Source: Thauera sp. 28 (GTDB lineage Bacteria > Pseudomonadota > Gammaproteobacteria > Burkholderiales > Rhodocyclaceae). Taken from it: a stretch of 64,000 nt of DNA. A program made the position numbers and the translations under genes. Positions 8,396-16,333 of this stretch are shown in pieces. The stretch's first letter is position 1. Each line of letters opens with the position of its first letter. Under the pieces are notes generated by a model. It saw nothing but the letters and a program-made list of their open reading frames with translations. It did no database searches and was not told where the DNA came from. The stretch is from contig NZ_AMXA01000002.1 of NCBI RefSeq assembly GCF_000310145.2, positions 233,305-297,304 of the forward strand, read 5' to 3'.

Positions 8396-9048
8396 ACACA
8401 CGAAAACTGCTCGCTCTCGCCGTGTTGCTGATCCTCGGCGTGGCGTTCTACTTCGGCATGGATGCCTACCGTGATCGCACGCAGGCCGAGCAGGACACGC
8501 GCGTCGCGGTGGAAAGAGGCCGCCTCGTGCGGATGCACACCCCGATCATCGGGCCGCAGAACGCGCCGGTCACCATCGTCGAGTTCTTCGATCCCGCCTG
8601 CGAGACCTGCCGCGCCTTCTATCCGATCGTCAAGCAGATCATGGCCCAGCATCCGGACAAGGTCCGGCTTGCGCTGCGCTATGCACCCTTCCATCAGGGC
8701 TCGGACCAGGTGGTGAAACTGATCGAGGCTGCGCGCAAGCAGGGACTCTATACCCCGGTGCTCGAGGCGCTGCTGGCCGCACAGCCCGAGTGGGCCGACC
8801 ACGCGGCGCCCAACATCGGCATCGCCTTCGAAGCAGCCGCCCGGGCCGGCCTGGACATGGAACGCGCCCGGCAGGACATGGAGACGCCCGAGATCCAGGC
8901 CGTGCTCGCGCAGGACATCGAGGATCTGACCGCGTTGCAGGTCAGCAAGACACCAACCTTCTTCGTCAATGGACGCAGCCTGCCGAGCTTCGGCCCCGAG
9001 CAGTTGGCACGCCTGGTAGCGGAGGAAGTGGGGAAAGTACAGCCGTGA
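8392..9048 (+). CDS. DsbA-family thioredoxin-like periplasmic oxidoreductase
   Basis: This is the thiol oxidase partner of the preceding DsbB. The 218-residue product has an N-terminal membrane anchor/signal ([19 protein letters not shown]). The DSBA/thioredoxin fold begins at [20 protein letters not shown], with active site CETC near residue 69. The cis-Pro loop [11 protein letters not shown] is near 185. The CETC dipeptide differs from CPHC of classical DsbA, which suggests a different redox potential. It overlaps dsbB at its start and ynfA at its end. Confidence 0.9.
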   Translation: MNTRKLLALAVLLILGVAFYFGMDAYRDRTQAEQDTRVAVERGRLVRMHTPIIGPQNAPVTIVEFFDPACETCRAFYPIVKQIMAQHPDKVRLALRYAPFHQGSDQVVKLIEAARKQGLYTPVLEALLAAQPEWADHAAPNIGIAFEAAARAGLDMERARQDMETPEIQAVLAQDIEDLTALQVSKTPTFFVNGRSLPSFGPEQLARLVAEEVGKVQP

Positions 9049-9383
9049 TCGGTTTGTTCAAGCTCGCCGGCCTGTTCGCCTTGACGGCCGTGGCCGAGAT
9101 CGTCGGCTGCTATCTGCCCTGGCTCGTGTTGAAGCAGAGCCGTAGTGCATGGTTGCTCGTGCCCGCAGCGCTGTCGCTCGCCGCCTTCGCCTGGCTGCTG
9201 ACACTGCATCCGACTGCAGCCGGGCGAACCTATGCCGCTTACGGCGGCATGTACATCGCGGTCGCGTTGGTGTGGCTTCGCGTCGTGGATGGCGTTGCGC
9301 TGACCCGCTGGGATGTCGCGGGCGCCGGCGTCGCGCTGGTCGGCATGGCCATCATTGCGCTGCAACCGGCCACCTCTCCCTGA
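9045..9383 (+). CDS. ynfA: YnfA family (UPF0060) small multidrug/cation transporter-like protein
   Basis: The 112-residue, four-TM protein carries the family signature [11 protein letters not shown] near residues 15-25 and [12 protein letters not shown]. YnfA proteins are SMR-like efflux proteins; their substrate here is unknown. The GTG start overlaps the dsbA-like stop (GTGA), giving one translationally coupled string dsbB-dsbA-ynfA. A paralogue at 23424-23741 uses the same GTG overlap. Confidence 0.88.
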   Translation: MIGLFKLAGLFALTAVAEIVGCYLPWLVLKQSRSAWLLVPAALSLAAFAWLLTLHPTAAGRTYAAYGGMYIAVALVWLRVVDGVALTRWDVAGAGVALVGMAIIALQPATSP

Positions 9384-9534
9384 AAGTATCATTGTTGCTT
9401 CTGCCCGAGGTTGCCGAAACGGGCTCTGAGGCCGGCAAGACGCAGTCATTTGAGAAAGCGCTCTATCCGAAGGAGGCCTGCTTGAAACGGCCCTCGATAG
9501 ACGGGCGCCTGGTCAATCGATAGAATGCCGCTCG

Positions 9535-9637
9535 TTCATTGGGGAGTAGCCTCTCTTCAACCCGAAGAGGCTTGCGTCAACATACTTGGTCACTCGACCA
9601 TGGCGTAAGCGGTTTCTGCTTGGCAAGACCTTTGATC
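9535..9637 (+). ncRNA. yybP-ykoY (Mn2+) riboswitch aptamer
   Basis: The leader contains GGGGAGTAGCC at 9541, GCGTCAACATACTTGGT at 9574-9590 and GGCAAGACCTTTG at 9622. These are the conserved loop strands of the yybP-ykoY aptamer, in the right order and spacing of about 100 nt. A TAGAAT -10 candidate lies at 9521-9526. A hairpin formed by CCACCT and AGGTGG follows (about 9640-9671), just before the ribosome binding site, as a possible expression platform. It lies directly upstream of a GDT1-type Mn exporter, the classical target, and should turn that gene on when Mn2+ is high. Confidence 0.92.
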
Positions 9638-9704
9638 ACACCACCTTCCGACTGGCCGGAGAGGTGGCGTGGTCATTTGTCGAATTCCGGCCGAGGAAAC
9701 CAGT

Positions 9705-10280
9705 ATGGAAGCTTTTCTGATCTCCACCGGCATCGTTGCGCTCGCCGAAATCGGTGACAAAACCCAGCTCCTCGCGTTCATTCTCGCAGCTAAATTCCGT
9801 AAGCCGGTGCCGATTGTTTTCGGCATCTTTGTCGCCACTCTGGCCAATCACGGCTTCGCAGGCGCAGTGGGGACATGGATCACAACGCTCATGGGACCGG
9901 AGACGCTTCGCTGGATGCTCGGCATTTCATTTATCGCAATGGCCGGCTGGACTCTGATACCGGACAAATTCGACGAAGATGAAGCGAAGCTGGTTCGCCT
10001 TGGCGTCTTCACCACTACGCTGATTGCATTCTTCCTCGCCGAAATGGGTGACAAGACGCAGATCGCCACTGTAGCGCTGGCAGCTCAGTATCAGAATCTG
10101 ATTGCGGTCGTTGCCGGTACAACCCTGGGCATGATGGTGGCGAATGTGCCAGCCGTCATCATGGGTGACAAAATCGCCGACAAGATGCCGGTCAAGCTTG
10201 TGCACCGTATTGCCGCCGCCATCTTCGCCTTCCTCGGCGTCGCCACTCTTTTGGGGGCAGGGGCAGGCTTGGGTTTCTAA
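9705..10280 (+). CDS. TMEM165/GDT1 (UPF0016, MneA-type) manganese exporter
   Basis: The 191-residue inner membrane protein has six predicted segments. It has the two family signatures E-x-G-D-K-T: EIGDKTQ near residue 14 and EMGDKTQ near 116, which form the cation pathway. GAGGAAA precedes the ATG at 9705; earlier in-frame codons from 9669 overlap the riboswitch platform and are less likely. The gene is preceded by a Mn2+ riboswitch, so a role in Mn(II) export is well supported by context. Confidence 0.93.
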   Translation: MEAFLISTGIVALAEIGDKTQLLAFILAAKFRKPVPIVFGIFVATLANHGFAGAVGTWITTLMGPETLRWMLGISFIAMAGWTLIPDKFDEDEAKLVRLGVFTTTLIAFFLAEMGDKTQIATVALAAQYQNLIAVVAGTTLGMMVANVPAVIMGDKIADKMPVKLVHRIAAAIFAFLGVATLLGAGAGLGF

Positions 10281-10331
10281 ATCAACTGGGAAGCCTTTGC
10301 GCCAATTAAACGTATCTCGCCCAGAACGCAC

Positions 10332-10430
10332 ATGAAGCCTACGCACAAGGCGGCTGGCGGGAGTCCCATGGGCATCTGGGTGCTTGGCTTCGTGAGCATC
10401 CTGATGGACATCTCTTCGGAGAAGATCTAG
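10332..10430 (+). pseudogene. Remnant of a major facilitator superfamily transporter (N-terminus)
   Basis: The frame reads MKPTHKAAGGSPMGIWVLGF followed by VSILMDISSEKI and TAG at 10428. This matches the first membrane segment of a common MFS family whose intact members continue from the SSEMI region into TM2. After the stop, no MFS frame continues in the next 200 bp. The region 10431-10655 holds no other gene that I can support. Confidence 0.6.
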
Positions 10431-10655
10431 GAGTCCGCTCACGAAACGGAGAAAATCGCACGCTAAGCGTGCGCTGAGGCTGACACCAATCGGTATGGCG
10501 CACGAATCGATCCGGCCGGTTCTTGGCCCCAACGCCACGATCAACGGTGTTATCTGTCGTTGCTGAACTGCGCTTCGCATTCGACCGGTGCGCAGCCGCA
10601 GGAGTGCGATGGTGCGCAGAAACGCGTTTGGCGGGATTGCGCGGCGATGCCCTCG

Positions 10656-11450
10656 CTATCGGAGAGCCAAAATCCTGCGTGCGCCGTTGAGCACAACTGC
10701 GCCGATGATCCCGCCGATGACAAGGTCGGGAACGGCGGAGCCGGTCCATGCGACCAAGGCACCCGCGACGATCACTCCGAGGTTGGCCAGCACGTCGTTG
10801 GCGGAGAAGATGTAGCTTGCAGTCATGTGCGCGCCGCGATCACGATGCCGCGAAATGAGCACAAGGCACGTGACGTTTGCGACAAGCGCAACAACTCCGA
10901 CTCCCATCATCAAAGCCGAGACGGGCTCGCTGCCGAAGACGAACCTGCGTCCGACCTCGAACAGAGCCCCCAGCGCAAGCACCAGCTGCAGCCACCCTGC
11001 GATGTGGGCCGCCTTCACCTTCAGGTGAGCCGCACGCCCCACGGCATAGAGCGCCAGGCTGTAGACGGCCGCGTCGGCGAACATGTCGAGTGAGTCAGCC
11101 AGCAGACCGGCCGACTGCGCCAACAGGCCCAACACGACCTCGATCACGAACATGGCAGCATTGATGCCGAGCAACATCCGCAGCACTTTCAATTCAGCGA
11201 CGTCGCCGGCGTCGGGCAACGGCACAGCGTCATCGTGCACGGCCTCGCTGCTCTGCAGGGCTGCCCCGAGGCCGAGCCGCGTCAGGCGCGCCAGGACTTC
11301 GTCCGCCGAAGCCCGATGCAGCACCGTGACCTGACGTTGCTTCAGATCGAACGACAATGACAACTCCGGCATGTCCTGGAGCGCCATGCGAACGAGGTTT
11401 TCTTCCGATGGACAATCCATCTTCGGCACGTTAAAGCTGCTGCGCTGCAT
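10656..11450 (-). CDS. CDF-family metal transporter with N-terminal HMA-like domain
   Basis: The 264-residue product starts MQRSSFNVPKMDCPSEENLV, a ferredoxin-like metal-binding domain (MDCPSE in place of MxCxxC) of about 75 residues. Six membrane segments follow, with the CDF motif LLADSLDMFADAAVYSLAL in TM2 and FSANDVLANLGVI in TM5. It is related to the short CDF at 6206. The frame is open to 11543, but the ATG at 11450 fits the domain start. It is downstream of the Met-rich protein and the ArsR gene on the same strand and may be co-transcribed with them. Confidence 0.85.
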   Translation of the reverse strand: MQRSSFNVPKMDCPSEENLVRMALQDMPELSLSFDLKQRQVTVLHRASADEVLARLTRLGLGAALQSSEAVHDDAVPLPDAGDVAELKVLRMLLGINAAMFVIEVVLGLLAQSAGLLADSLDMFADAAVYSLALYAVGRAAHLKVKAAHIAGWLQLVLALGALFEVGRRFVFGSEPVSALMMGVGVVALVANVTCLVLISRHRDRGAHMTASYIFSANDVLANLGVIVAGALVAWTGSAVPDLVIGGIIGAVVLNGARRILALR

Positions 11451-11580
11451 GGGTCTGCTCTCACTCAACACAGTCGCTTGAAGCGATGCGTCGAAACTAC
11501 GCGCCACTCGCGCGCCAAGCGAGCGCCCCGATGTGCTCGACATGGCGCTTCGAGGGCTGTTTGCCGGCAGAAAACACCGC

Positions 11581-12081
11581 TCACCTCCTCTGCATGTACT
11601 GCTGGTGCCGCATCATGTGATCCATCATCATCTGCTGCATCGGCATGTATTGATCAATCATGTACTGGCGCTGCTGCTGTTGTTCCGGGGTGAGTTTTGA
11701 GTAGTAGTCCCCCATATGTCCCCATCCCATCATCGGTCCGCCCCTCATCATTCCGGACCCCATCCCCGGGCCGCCCATGCAGCAGCCCATGCCGCCGCCC
11801 GGCCCCCACATGCCGTGCATCAGTTGCATGTTGTTCTGCATCGTGGTCCAGTGGTCCTGGAGTAGTTCTTGCCGCGCTTGGGGATCCTGAGTCTGGTTGA
11901 TCTTGTCCATCTGCTCTTGCATCTTCTTCATGTTCTCCTGCGCCTGCGCCATCCGCTTGTCGAACTCCTGCACGTTGGGCGGCTCGAGGTTCGCTTCGGC
12001 ACCAGGCGCCTGCTGGGCGAGGGCGGGCATGGACGAAAGTACAACGGCGGACAACGCGGCTGCCAAGATCGTGTTCTTCAT
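11581..12081 (-). CDS. Met/Gly-rich periplasmic protein, probable metal binder
   Basis: The 166-residue product has a signal peptide cleaved after ALAQQA. A charged helical segment with Gln/Lys/Met (residues 38-80) follows. A Gly/Met-rich central part has MGCCMGGPGMGSGMMRGG and MMGWGH, and the tail is Met-rich (PMQQMMMDHMMRHQQ). Such methionine clusters bind Cu(I) or Ag(I) in periplasmic copper proteins. AGGAGA precedes the ATG. No catalytic domain is seen. Its position between an ArsR regulator and a CDF exporter supports a metal role; the specific ligand is inference. Confidence 0.75.
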   Translation of the reverse strand: MKNTILAAALSAVVLSSMPALAQQAPGAEANLEPPNVQEFDKRMAQAQENMKKMQEQMDKINQTQDPQARQELLQDHWTTMQNNMQLMHGMWGPGGGMGCCMGGPGMGSGMMRGGPMMGWGHMGDYYSKLTPEQQQQRQYMIDQYMPMQQMMMDHMMRHQQYMQRR

Positions 12082-12123
12082 CTCGCTTCTCCTATGTCAC
12101 AAGTGGAGGCCATGACGGTCTTG

Positions 12124-12606
12124 TTACGACGGACCGATGACCACTGGGGATTGCGCCCGGGGACGGGCAGCGGGGGGGAAACGGCGCGCATCGGCGATTG
12201 ATGTGCATCTGGCCCCCGTCGCTAAGTCAGAAGTCTGGATGCCCACCCGGCAACGGCCGTCTTCGCGCAAGCAGATGCGCTCGCGGAATCGTGCAAGATC
12301 ACCCGAGAAGACATCATCTTCATCGGGTACCGAGCGAATCAGATCGGACAGGGGCCCCATCGTCGGCGAGCCGGTTACCAGCCGATGGTAGAGCCAGCGG
12401 CCATCCTTGACGGTGGTCAGAAGGCCAGCCTGACGCAGCGTTTTCAGGTGGCGAGAGAGCTTGTATTGCAGCTCTTGGAGGCTGTCCACCAATTCGCACA
12501 GACAGATCTCTTCGCCAGTATCTACGAGCAGACGCATGATGCGAATGCGGGTCCGGTCGGCCAAGGCCTGGAAGACTTCTTCGAGTTTGACGGTGATGAG
12601 ATGCAT
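12124..12606 (-). CDS. ArsR/SmtB-family metalloregulator
   Basis: The 160-residue product has the winged-helix ArsR fold: EVFQALADRTRIRIMRLL, the CxC metal site EICLCELVD near residues 34-40, then SRHLKTLRQAGLL. The CxC in helix alpha-3 is the As(III)/Cd(II)-type sensor site. The C-terminus beyond residue 110 is long, with three further cysteines (ICLRED, GRCRV, ARCTS) and a proline-rich end not typical of the family. The ATG at 12606 is preferred over a TTG at 12624. It probably controls itself, the Met-rich protein and the CDF gene downstream. Confidence 0.88.
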   Translation of the reverse strand: MHLITVKLEEVFQALADRTRIRIMRLLVDTGEEICLCELVDSLQELQYKLSRHLKTLRQAGLLTTVKDGRWLYHRLVTGSPTMGPLSDLIRSVPDEDDVFSGDLARFRERICLREDGRCRVGIQTSDLATGARCTSIADARRFPPAARPRAQSPVVIGPS

Positions 12607-12608
12607 AG

Positions 12609-12624
12609 TTGCATCATAGTGCAA
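12609..12624. promoter_or_regulatory. Candidate ArsR operator dyad at the arsR start
   Basis: TTGCA-N6-TGCAA forms a perfect inverted repeat just upstream of the arsR ATG. Its location suits autorepression, but the arms are short, so this is a weak prediction. Confidence 0.35.
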
Positions 12625-12731
12625 GCGTGCAGAACCGCTGAGCCTTCTGCGCCGCGAACAACATCTGCGGGGCAGGCCGCTGGTTAGCTCACAACAGTGC
12701 TTTCATCTTGCTACCGCCGAGCGCCTGAGGT

Positions 12732-12762
12732 GACCGCCTGCGCGCCGTTGCCGCAGGCGGTC
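12732..12762 (-). terminator. Hairpin downstream of the Czc-type operon
   Basis: GACCGCCTGCG and CGCAGGCGGTC form a perfect 11-bp stem around a 9-nt loop. It begins 9 bp past the stop codon of the last gene of the minus-strand metal operon. There is no clear T-tract, so it may terminate imperfectly or protect the 3' end. Confidence 0.6.
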
Positions 12763-12770
12763 GGGCGGAG

Positions 12771-13157
12771 TCACTTCAGTGTGAAGCGTGCCGTGGTGGA
12801 AGGCTTGCCCGGAAGGGTGACAACCGCGACCAGTTTGGTGCCGGCGCCGACCTTGAAGCTACCCTTGGCTTCGAGTCGATCACCTGCAGGCTTGAGTTCG
12901 ACATCTTGCTTGTTTGCGCCAGACAGCAGCGTGAGCTTGGCACTGCCGTTTGCCACATCAACAGGCTTGCCGTGATCGCGAAGATGCAACTGGATCACCT
13001 CGGGCTTGGCAACGAGTTCGAGATCGAGATCCTTGACCTCGACCACCACGCCTCCATGCATCGATTCATGCTCGTGAGCATGGTCATGCTTGTCGGCTGC
13101 AAAGGCGGGGCCCACAGACACGAGAGCAGCGAGGGCGACGACTTTTGAGAACTTCAT
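12771..13157 (-). CDS. Small periplasmic protein of the Czc-type operon
   Basis: The 128-residue product has a signal peptide (KFSKVVALAALVSVGPAFAA), then a His-rich segment DKHDHAHEHESMHGG likely to bind metal. The remaining ~85 residues are predicted beta-rich (DLDLELVAKPEVIQLHL, GKPVDVANGSAKLTLLSG, KLVAVVTLPGKP). AAAGGAA precedes the ATG. It is the last gene after czcA, 41 bp downstream, with a hairpin after its stop. The family resembles uncharacterised proteins that accompany RND metal pumps; function as a periplasmic metal chaperone is inference. Confidence 0.75.
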   Translation of the reverse strand: MKFSKVVALAALVSVGPAFAADKHDHAHEHESMHGGVVVEVKDLDLELVAKPEVIQLHLRDHGKPVDVANGSAKLTLLSGANKQDVELKPAGDRLEAKGSFKVGAGTKLVAVVTLPGKPSTTARFTLK

Positions 13158-13198
13158 GGGTTTTCCTTTCTGGTTTGCATGAGGCGGGTTAAGCAGCG

Positions 13199-16100
13199 TC
13201 AGAATGCTTCGGCGTTTCGATCGTCGAGCAGACTCTCTGCATCGCGGCGGCCGAAGAGCCAGAACATTGCAGGGGTAAGGAAGGTATCCAGCAGGGTCGA
13301 ACTGATGAGGCCCGAGAAGATCACCACGGCCACCGGATGCAGAATCTCGGTACCCGGGCGCTCGGCCTCGAACAGCAGCGGTGCAAGCGCAAACGCGGTT
13401 ACCAGTGCGGTCATCAGCACCGGCGACAGGCGCTCGATCGAGCCCCGCAGGATCATCGTGTGGTCGAAGCTCTCGCCCTCGATACGCATCAGGTTGAGGT
13501 AATGACTCACCTTGAGGATGCCGTTTCGCACCGAAATACCTGCAAGCGTGATGAAGCCGACGAGTGCAGCCACCGACAACGGCTGACCGGAGATCCACAG
13601 TCCAATCACCGCCCCGACCAGTGCGAGCGGAATGTTCGCCATGATGAGCGCCGAGAGTCGAACCGACTTGTAGCGGCTGTAGAGCACGACGAACATCAGC
13701 ACGAGTGAGACGATCGAAAGCAACCCGACCAAACGGGATGCCTCTTCCTGAGCTTGGAACTGCCCGCCGAGGGTGATGAAGTAGCCCTCGGGCAACTTAA
13801 GGTCGGCCACGACGGCGCGGATGTCCTCGACGACCTCCGATAGCGGACGCTGCTGCGCATTGGCCGAGAGCACGATGCGGCGCTTACCGTCGTCTCGGCT
13901 CACTTGGTTCGGACCGTCACCATCCTCGATCGACGCCAGCTTCGACAAGGGCACATGTCCGGTCGGCGTTTCGATCAGGATCTGAGCCAGCCCGTCGACC
14001 GAGCGCGCCGTTTCCGGTAGGCGAACGACCAATGCGAACCGTCGACCACCCTCGACGATCTGGGTGACCTTCTCGCCCTCGACGAGGTTTTGCAGCGCGG
14101 CCAGAATCTGCGGTGCCGGCACCCCGTAACGGGCAGCGGCCGCATAGTCGATCCGCACCTTGATCTGCGGCGCGAGCACTTGCTTCTCGATCTCCAGGTC
14201 GGCGAGCCCCGGAATGGCGGCAAGCCGCGTTCGCAATACGTCAGCCTGACTGCGCAGGGTGTCGAGATCCTCGCCGAAGATCTTGATCGCAATCTGCGAG
14301 CGCACGCCCGACAGCATGTGGTCGATGCGATGTGAGATCGGTTGCCCGATCGCGATCGCAGCTGGCAGATTGACCAGTCGCGACCGGATGTCTGCGGTGA
14401 TCTCACCCATCGAGCGGCTCAGCTCACCGGCGGGTTTCAGCCCCACATCGAGCTCGCTGACGTGGACACCTTCCGCATGCTCATCAAGCTCGGCCCGCCC
14501 GCTTCGGCGCCCGACGTGCGTCACTTCGGGAACCTGTTTCACGAGCACTTCCGCTTGCTGCGCGAGCACGGTCGACTCCGCCAGGGTAACGCCCGGGTTG
14601 AGCCGCATGCCGATCAGCAAGGTGCCTTCGTTGAACGGCGGCAGAAAGGTCGTGGGGAAGAACGGTACCGCAGCGGCAGCAATTGCCACCGCAACCGCAC
14701 CCGCTGTGACGGCCGCCCTGGGGTGCTCGAGCACCCCCTGCAACGCCCCGCGATAACGTGCCTTGAGCCAGGCGAGCAAGCGCGTGTCACCGTGATCGAG
14801 GGACTTCATCCGGGGAAGCAGGTAAAAGGACAGCACCGGCGTCACGGTCACCGAGACGACCAACGAGGCGAGCGTGGAGACGATGAACGCCACGCCGAGC
14901 GGCACGAACAGCCGCCCCTCCATGCCAGGCAGCGCGAACAGCGGCAAGAACACCAGCACGATGATGATGGTCGCGTAAAGGATGGCCGAGCGCACTTCCA
15001 TCGTTGCGCGCGCCACGAGTTCGATCGGGTGAAGCCGATGGTCGTGATGCTTTGCGCGGTCCTCCTTCAATCGGCGCAGCACGTTCTCTACGCCCACAAC
15101 CGCATCGTCGACCAAGCCGCCAATCGCAATCGCGAGACCACCAAGGGTCATCGTGTTGATCGACTGCCCGAAATACTTGAAGACCAACGCCGTCATGAAG
15201 ATGGACACCGGAATCGCGGTGAGCGCGATGATCGTCGGGCGCAGGGTGCCGAGAAAAAAGAAGAGGATTGCTGCAACGAACACCGATGCGCCAATCAGCT
15301 TACCCTTGAGCGTGCTGATCGATGCCTCGATGAAAGTCGCCTGCCGGAAGGTCACCTCCGGCGCATCCATCCCGGCCGGGAGCGATATCTTCATCTCCTC
15401 GAGCGCGGTTTCGATCGAGCGAGTCAGGTGAATGGTGTCCGCCGTAGGCTGCTTCTGAATGCCGAGGATGACGGCCGGCTTGCCCTCGAAGCCGGCATCC
15501 CCCCGTTTGGGCGCCGCTGCAAAGGTCACGGATGCGATCTGACGCAGCAGGATCGGCTGGCCATCTCGCGCAGTGATCGCGAGGTTCTTCAGATCCTCCA
15601 GGCTCGAGGTCCGACCCAGATGGCGGATGAGATATTCGCGCCCGTTCAGTTCGAGAAAGCCCCCCGAGGTGTTCGACGAGAAGCCTCGAATCGCCCCTTC
15701 CAACTGCTCCAACGAAACACCGAGCTCAGCCATACGGCGGGTGTCGGGCTGAACCTGGAACTGCCGCACCTCCCCGCCAATCGGGATGACTTGCGCGATG
15801 CCGGGGATCGCCATCAGGCGCGGACGAAGAACCCAGTCCGCATACTCTCGGACCTGCATCGGCGAGATCTTTGCCGTGTCGATCGGGATCGCGATCTGCA
15901 TGATCTCGCCCATGACCGAGCTGATCGGCCCCATGCGCGGAATCACGTCTTCAGGCAACCCTTCCTCCATGGCTGAGAGGCGTTCCGACACCATCTGCCG
16001 GGCGCGGAAAATCTCGGTACTCCAGTCGAAGGTCACGTAGATGAAGGACAGCCCCGAGCTCGAGGTAGAGCGCACTGACTCCACGCCGGGCAAACCATTC

Positions 16101-16318
16101 ATGGTGGTCTCGAGCGGAAAGGTGATGAGTTGCTCGACCTCCTCCGCCGCCATGCCGCCGGCTTCGGTCATGATCGTGACCGTCGGCTTGTTGAGATCCG
16201 GAAATACGTCCACGGGTGTTCGCGAAAGCGTGAACGCACCGTAGGCCATCAGTACCAGGCTGGCGATAATCACCAGCAGCCGGTTACCAAGGCTGTTGTC
16301 GAGTAGCCACTTGAACAT
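13199..16318 (-). CDS. CzcA/CusA-type heavy-metal RND efflux pump (HME family)
   Basis: This is the proton-driven inner-membrane trimer of a tripartite metal exporter. The 1039-residue protein shows the RND layout: TM1 at 10-30 (RTPVDVFPDLNKPTV after it), a large periplasmic loop, TM2-6 at about 340-490, a second loop, and TM8-12 at about 860-1010. The TM4 relay reads AIAIGGLVDDAVVGVEN near residues 394-410. It lacks the DFG of Zn/Co/Cd pumps and has AIG as in copper/silver-type pumps, but with VDDA. Substrate therefore should not be assumed to be Zn/Co/Cd. It is 15 bp downstream of the adaptor gene. Confidence 0.93.
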   Translation of the reverse strand: MFKWLLDNSLGNRLLVIIASLVLMAYGAFTLSRTPVDVFPDLNKPTVTIMTEAGGMAAEEVEQLITFPLETTMNGLPGVESVRSTSSSGLSFIYVTFDWSTEIFRARQMVSERLSAMEEGLPEDVIPRMGPISSVMGEIMQIAIPIDTAKISPMQVREYADWVLRPRLMAIPGIAQVIPIGGEVRQFQVQPDTRRMAELGVSLEQLEGAIRGFSSNTSGGFLELNGREYLIRHLGRTSSLEDLKNLAITARDGQPILLRQIASVTFAAAPKRGDAGFEGKPAVILGIQKQPTADTIHLTRSIETALEEMKISLPAGMDAPEVTFRQATFIEASISTLKGKLIGASVFVAAILFFFLGTLRPTIIALTAIPVSIFMTALVFKYFGQSINTMTLGGLAIAIGGLVDDAVVGVENVLRRLKEDRAKHHDHRLHPIELVARATMEVRSAILYATIIIVLVFLPLFALPGMEGRLFVPLGVAFIVSTLASLVVSVTVTPVLSFYLLPRMKSLDHGDTRLLAWLKARYRGALQGVLEHPRAAVTAGAVAVAIAAAAVPFFPTTFLPPFNEGTLLIGMRLNPGVTLAESTVLAQQAEVLVKQVPEVTHVGRRSGRAELDEHAEGVHVSELDVGLKPAGELSRSMGEITADIRSRLVNLPAAIAIGQPISHRIDHMLSGVRSQIAIKIFGEDLDTLRSQADVLRTRLAAIPGLADLEIEKQVLAPQIKVRIDYAAAARYGVPAPQILAALQNLVEGEKVTQIVEGGRRFALVVRLPETARSVDGLAQILIETPTGHVPLSKLASIEDGDGPNQVSRDDGKRRIVLSANAQQRPLSEVVEDIRAVVADLKLPEGYFITLGGQFQAQEEASRLVGLLSIVSLVLMFVVLYSRYKSVRLSALIMANIPLALVGAVIGLWISGQPLSVAALVGFITLAGISVRNGILKVSHYLNLMRIEGESFDHTMILRGSIERLSPVLMTALVTAFALAPLLFEAERPGTEILHPVAVVIFSGLISSTLLDTFLTPAMFWLFGRRDAESLLDDRNAEAF

Positions 16319-16333
16319 CGGATAGACTCCCGG

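Noticed and set aside
14342..15976. 544-codon plus-strand frame opposite the RND pump
   Set aside because: It is antisense to czcA with His/Arg/Asp-rich unnatural composition; the pump frame on the other strand is clear.
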